From positions 1-38,369 of the forward strand of contig NTKP01000011.1 in the NCBI GenBank assembly GCA_002457365.1: a stretch of DNA of 38,369 nt. Direction: 5' to 3'. This DNA comes from Rhodothermaeota bacterium MED-G12 (GTDB lineage Bacteria; Bacteroidota; Rhodothermia; Balneolales; Balneolaceae). A program made the translations under genes and the position numbers. Shown here one piece after another: positions 34,775-38,369 of the stretch (position 1 is the stretch's first letter; every line of letters begins with the position of its first letter). The notes under the pieces are model-generated. The model was not told the origin of the DNA and ran no database searches. It saw nothing but the letters and a program-made list of their open reading frames with translations.

Positions 34775-36048
34775 CAATCATTCAGTGTGGCCTGGTCAAA
34801 CAGATACTTCATCATGTTTTGGTAGCCTGGTTTAAATTCAATGTCACGCCTAGCCATCATCGCTTTCATGGCTTCCACGGCTTTATCGAACCGATAGGTA
34901 CTATTTCCAGCATCTGTGAGCCAACTAAAGGAGGGTATGTGTTTAGGAGTAAACTGTGATAAAAAGATATTTGAGCATACCCCACACATGGTTCCAGTAT
35001 TTAACATGGCGTTAATGGCTGTTTTGGAATGATCACCTAAGACTGAACCAAAGAATTGAAAACCAATGTCATAGGCTTGTCGAGTATTCCAATCTTCTAA
35101 ATATATGAGCCCATAATTGGTCTTTAGATTGGATGTATTACTGTCAGCACCCATATTGCACCATTGCCCAACCAAGGAATTACCCATGTAACCATCATGT
35201 GCTTTATTGGAGTAGGAATGGAAGATGGTATTAGAAACCTCTCCACCTACTTTACTCACAGGTCCTATGGTTGTACCGCCATAAATTCGACATCCCATTT
35301 TTGTAACGGCACCCTCGCAAATAGCTAGTGGACCCTTTAAAATACTACCGGCTTCAATGGTTGCTCCTGCTCCGATATAAATGGGGCCATCTTCCGCCAC
35401 CAAAATAACACCAGGTTCCAAATGGGCCGATGGATGTACGAAAATCCGTTCCGGATGCATGACGTGGAGGTTGGTCCTCAGGTCATGTTCTTCAACAGTA
35501 GGTAGGGAGATTAGTCCAAAATCAGCTTCAATTTCGCTGCTATTGAATTGTAATAAATCCCACAAATAATCTAGCTTTTTAGCTTTTCCAGTATATTTTT
35601 TTGAACTTTCTGAGGCACTCAATAGTGCCTGAACCCAGTGTGCAGGATCATTGATACCTTCACATTCCAATTGGCAATCGAGGCTTTGTTGTCCCGATAA
35701 CACAACCGCAACAAGTTCTGAGTTTTCAGCCTCTGTACCGTCACGATTGGCAGTCGAGTAGGTAAGGGCCTGTCCTGTAAGAAGGCTTTTTAACTGCTCT
35801 GTAAGCGAATGATCGGGTAAAAAACGGGCGTTAATCCACAGACAATCGTGGTCTGGTTGAATAGTGCTGTCGTTGTATAATGGTGTTAGATAAGGTCTGC
35901 AAATTCGAGCTTTGGTGGTTAGATGTAACCACTGCTCCCATTTGTCTTGAACGGTTAAGATACCAACCCGCAAGTCTTCTACTGGACGCGTAAGTGTTAA
36001 AGGATCAAACCGCTGGCCTTCCACATCGGAAAAAAAACACAGCTGCAT
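34771..36048 (-). CDS. GlmU-like sugar nucleotidyltransferase with left-handed beta-helix (Bacteroidota type)
   Basis: The 425-residue protein starts MQLCFFSDVEGQRFDPLTLTRPVEDLRVGILTVQDKW, typical of the 'alternative GlmU' family of Bacteroidota. An N-terminal nucleotidyltransferase-like domain (about 1-190) lacks the classic GGxGTR loop. A hexapeptide beta-helix follows (about 205-370, with GPIYIGAGATIEAGSILKGPLAI) and contains the block GGTTIGPVSKVGGEVSNTIF. The proposed role is glucosamine-1-phosphate acetylation and/or UDP-GlcNAc formation. Placement head-to-head with glmS, 107 bp apart, supports that, since GlmS makes the precursor of the same pathway. The activity of this family has, as far as I know, been assigned mostly by similarity and context. 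Confidence 0.83.
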   Translation of the reverse strand: MQLCFFSDVEGQRFDPLTLTRPVEDLRVGILTVQDKWEQWLHLTTKARICRPYLTPLYNDSTIQPDHDCLWINARFLPDHSLTEQLKSLLTGQALTYSTANRDGTEAENSELVAVVLSGQQSLDCQLECEGINDPAHWVQALLSASESSKKYTGKAKKLDYLWDLLQFNSSEIEADFGLISLPTVEEHDLRTNLHVMHPERIFVHPSAHLEPGVILVAEDGPIYIGAGATIEAGSILKGPLAICEGAVTKMGCRIYGGTTIGPVSKVGGEVSNTIFHSYSNKAHDGYMGNSLVGQWCNMGADSNTSNLKTNYGLIYLEDWNTRQAYDIGFQFFGSVLGDHSKTAINAMLNTGTMCGVCSNIFLSQFTPKHIPSFSWLTDAGNSTYRFDKAVEAMKAMMARRDIEFKPGYQNMMKYLFDQATLNDC

Positions 36049-36109
36049 AGTCTCTTTTTATCTTTATTGATTCATAAATTACTATTTAACCATAATAGTC
36101 ATATTTTAA

Positions 36110-36125
36110 GCTAAATTGCTAAATT
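36110..36125. repeat. Tandem 8-bp repeat in the glmU-like/glmS divergent region
   Basis: GCTAAATT occurs twice back to back (36110-36117 and 36118-36125), 30 bp before glmS, within an AT-rich divergent promoter region. No ribozyme-type glmS leader is present: the gap is only 107 bp. The repeat could be a binding site or chance. Confidence 0.3.
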
Positions 36126-36155
36126 ACTGGTATTAATTAATAAATCTAAAGCTTT

Positions 36156-37991
36156 ATGTGTGGAATAGTTGGGTACATTGGTGCGCGAAGCGCCCAAGAT
36201 GTGGTGGTCAAAGGATTAAAACGCCTTGAATACAGGGGCTACGATTCAGCCGGGGTTGCCGTTATCCAGGATGCATTGAAGGTTACTAAATGTAAGGGCA
36301 AGGTCGCCAAATTAGAGGCTATGCTTTCAACATCCGATAAGGCTGAAATAGGTATTGGGCATACTAGATGGGCTACACACGGAGAGCCCAATGATGTTAA
36401 CTCACATCCTCATACATCAACCAATGGTAAAATAGCCGTTGTACATAACGGGATTATTGAAAATTACACGGCATTGAAGGTGCAACTTCAATCTCAAGGG
36501 CATGTTTTTTACTCCGATACAGACACGGAAATAATGGCTAAGTTGATTGAACAATTTTTTAAAGACCCAGAAGTGCTAAGTCTAGAAAAAGCTGTTCAGT
36601 TGGCTACAAGGCAAGTAAATGGAACCTATGGATTAGCTGTATTGTATGAAGATTTTCCAGATTTGATGGTGGTAGCCAGACGAGGTTCGCCTTTGTTATT
36701 AGGGGTTGGAGATAATGAAATGATTGTTGCCAGTGACGCTTCTGCGGTCGCAGAATATACCGATAAGGTGGTCTATTTAGATGATAATGAGACGGCGGTA
36801 ATTAGGCGAGATAGCTACGAAGTACAAGATAATTCTTACGTGTTAATGGATAAAAAAGTGCACGAGCTTCAAATGAGTCTAGAAGAAATAGAAAAGGGTG
36901 GATATCCTTTCTTTATGCTTAAAGAAATTTTTGAGCAGCCAAAAACTATTGGCGATTCGCTTCGAGGGCGGATTCAACCAGAGAAGGGTAAAATAGTGCT
37001 AGGTGGCTTAACCGACGTTATGGATAAATTACATGGGGCACGGCGCATTATTATTGCTGCATGTGGTACATCCTGGCATTCGGGTCTTGTGGCCGAGTAT
37101 TTGTTCGAGGATTTGGCTCAAATACCCGTAGAGGTGGAATACGCTTCAGAGTTTCGGTATAAAAACCCACTCATTTATCCCGATGATATTGTGATTGTGA
37201 TCTCACAAAGTGGGGAAACAGCCGATACCTTAGCTGCGTTACGGGAAGCAAAATCAAAAGGGGCTACCGTACTTGGTGTGGTAAATGTAGTGGGTTCTAC
37301 CATTGCTAGAGAAACTGACGCAGGAGTATACCTACATACAGGGCCTGAAATCGGTGTCGCTTCTACTAAAGCTTTTACTGGGCAAGTTACCGTGTTAACT
37401 ATGATGGCCATACAGCTAGCTCTGTACCGGGAAACCATTACGGCAAAGAAAGCCGATGAGCTCATCAAAGCACTAAGTCAAATACCTACTAAAGTCCAAG
37501 AAATATTGGATCAACACGAGGAAATAGAACGCATTTCACAGCTATTTACCTATGCTCCTAACTTTTTGTACTTGGGCCGATCGTATAATTTTCCAGTTGC
37601 ATTGGAAGGGGCGTTGAAGCTCAAGGAGATTTCCTACATACATGCCGAAGGCTACCCTGCAGCAGAAATGAAACACGGACCTATTGCCTTAATTGATGAA
37701 ATGATGCCTGTAGTGATTATCTCTGCGACTAATCATACGAACGAAAAAATGGTAAGTAACGTAGAGGAAGTGAGAGCGCGAAAAGGTCGAATTATAGCAG
37801 TGGTCAATTCCTCGCATGAAGAGGTGAAAAATCTTGCTGAATTTGTGGTTGAAATCCCTACAACAATGGATGAACTAAGTCCTTTATTAAGCGTTATTCC
37901 ACTTCAATTATTATCCTACTATATAGCGTTAAATAGAGGGTGTGATGTGGATCAGCCTCGTAATTTGGCCAAATCGGTGACAGTGGAGTAA
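36156..37991 (+). CDS. glmS: Glutamine--fructose-6-phosphate aminotransferase (isomerizing)
   Basis: GlmS makes glucosamine 6-phosphate from fructose 6-phosphate and glutamine, the entry step to UDP-GlcNAc and cell-wall synthesis. The 611-residue length is standard. The N-terminal glutaminase domain begins MCGIVGYIG with nucleophile Cys2 after Met removal, and RRLEYRGYDSAGVA-like sequence follows. HTRWATHGEPN, the N- and D-containing VHNGIIENY and SDTDTE are intact. Two SIS domains follow, with AACGTSWHSG, SQSGETADTLAAL and KEISYIHAEGYPAAEMKHGP. The C-terminus DQPRNLAKSVTVE is the canonical tail. It is divergent from the GlmU-like gene. Confidence 0.98.
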   Translation: MCGIVGYIGARSAQDVVVKGLKRLEYRGYDSAGVAVIQDALKVTKCKGKVAKLEAMLSTSDKAEIGIGHTRWATHGEPNDVNSHPHTSTNGKIAVVHNGIIENYTALKVQLQSQGHVFYSDTDTEIMAKLIEQFFKDPEVLSLEKAVQLATRQVNGTYGLAVLYEDFPDLMVVARRGSPLLLGVGDNEMIVASDASAVAEYTDKVVYLDDNETAVIRRDSYEVQDNSYVLMDKKVHELQMSLEEIEKGGYPFFMLKEIFEQPKTIGDSLRGRIQPEKGKIVLGGLTDVMDKLHGARRIIIAACGTSWHSGLVAEYLFEDLAQIPVEVEYASEFRYKNPLIYPDDIVIVISQSGETADTLAALREAKSKGATVLGVVNVVGSTIARETDAGVYLHTGPEIGVASTKAFTGQVTVLTMMAIQLALYRETITAKKADELIKALSQIPTKVQEILDQHEEIERISQLFTYAPNFLYLGRSYNFPVALEGALKLKEISYIHAEGYPAAEMKHGPIALIDEMMPVVIISATNHTNEKMVSNVEEVRARKGRIIAVVNSSHEEVKNLAEFVVEIPTTMDELSPLLSVIPLQLLSYYIALNRGCDVDQPRNLAKSVTVE

Positions 37992-38053
37992 GAATCAATA
38001 AGAAACAAGCAAATATTTATTGCAGAAGGACAGACAAATCAATAAAAATCTTA

Positions 38054-38369
38054 TTACTGACAGGGTTTTGTAGGATTGATATTATCAATACCAATCATTA
38101 CTAGTAACACTTTTGCCGTATCAGAATCTATGCTATAGTTCATATGGCATTCGTTTGTTGCTGAAATAGCCCCATCACCTACATTGAATGTTCTTTTTTC
38201 ACCGTCTATAGTCTCTTCCACTAAACTACCTTCAAATACAAAATAAAACATGTTTGTATTGTGATCGTGAAATGCTTGGGTGTCACCTGGGGCTATAAAA
38301 ATTGTCCACCCGTTAATTACAGTATTCTCATCAAATGGTGCACTAAGTTTATTTCCATCAATGGCTGTA
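38054..38369 (-). CDS. Cupin-domain protein, 3' part (cut by the window end)
   Basis: The frame is open to the last base of the window, so only the C-terminal 105 or so residues are visible. An internal ATG at 38251 is not a natural start because conserved cupin sequence lies before it. The beta-barrel pattern is clear: PGDTQAFHDHNTNMFYFVFEGSL followed by FNVGDGAISATNECHMNYSIDSDTAKVLLVMIG. Of the usual metal ligands, the HxH pair (HDH) and a later His (CHMNY) are present. The Glu of the first cupin motif seems to be replaced by Met, so metal binding is uncertain. The function is unknown. It converges on glmS across 62 bp without a clear terminator. Confidence 0.75.
   Translation of the reverse strand, partial: TAIDGNKLSAPFDENTVINGWTIFIAPGDTQAFHDHNTNMFYFVFEGSLVEETIDGEKRTFNVGDGAISATNECHMNYSIDSDTAKVLLVMIGIDNINPTKPCQ

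Noticed and set aside
36049..36155. glmS ribozyme upstream of glmS
   Set aside because: The gap is only 107 bp, very AT-rich, and lacks the conserved catalytic core, which needs more than 140 nt.

Overview
This 38.4 kb window looks like an ordinary chromosomal segment of a free-living Gram-negative bacterium of the Bacteroidota/Rhodothermota/Balneolota assemblage. A Balneola- or Gracilimonas-like organism is my best guess. The reasons are moderate GC, a division/cell-wall (dcw) cluster with neither murF nor ddl, an FtsI carrying PASTA domains, the 'alternative' GlmU-like protein typical of Bacteroidota, a WbqC-like protein and several lipoproteins. Several genes have clear Shine-Dalgarno sequences (ftsZ, mraY, murE, ftsI) and mraZ has a TTGACA-type promoter, which is unlike typical Bacteroidia. 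No phage, insertion sequence, CRISPR array, tRNA or rRNA was found.

Layout. 1-3.8 kb: the C-terminal part of a probable rhamnogalacturonan-lyase-like protein, overlapping an SLC13/DASS transporter gene, then a convergent WbqC-like gene. 3.9-13.7 kb: gltX, nhaC, a secreted thioredoxin-like protein coupled to an MntR-type regulator, a TolB-like PD40 lipoprotein, mutS2, a PhzF-family protein and a TauE/SafE-family permease. 13.7-13.9 kb: a small intergenic region with two terminator-like hairpins around an unexplained structured element. 13.87-29.34 kb: the dcw cluster on the minus strand, transcribed mraZ-rsmH-ftsL-ftsI-murE-mraY-murD-ftsW-murG-murC-ftsQ-ftsA-ftsZ. It starts at a sigma70-like promoter with three MraZ boxes at exact 10-bp spacing. 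29.7-32.4 kb: metY-metX behind a SAM-I riboswitch with an intrinsic terminator. 32.5-36.0 kb: pdxJ-era, an NlpC/P60 lipoprotein and the GlmU-like gene. 36.2-38.0 kb: glmS, then the 3' part of a cupin gene cut by the window edge.

How the genes fit together. GlmS and the GlmU-like protein would supply UDP-GlcNAc. MurC, MurD and MurE, MraY and MurG then build the lipid-linked peptidoglycan precursor. FtsW, FtsI, FtsL, FtsQ, FtsA and FtsZ place and polymerise it at the septum, and the NlpC/P60 lipoprotein probably trims it. MetX and MetY make homocysteine from acetylated homoserine and sulfide under SAM feedback. The genes are tightly packed. Most dcw junctions overlap by 1-11 bp, and three convergent pairs share their stop codons within a 4-bp overlap.

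The region is mostly housekeeping and I found no convincing new multi-gene system. The observations most worth a second look are the structured element downstream of ftsZ, the duplicated C-terminal FtsZ motif, the MurD insertion, the thioredoxin-MntR pair with a palindrome upstream, and the probable lyase-transporter pair.
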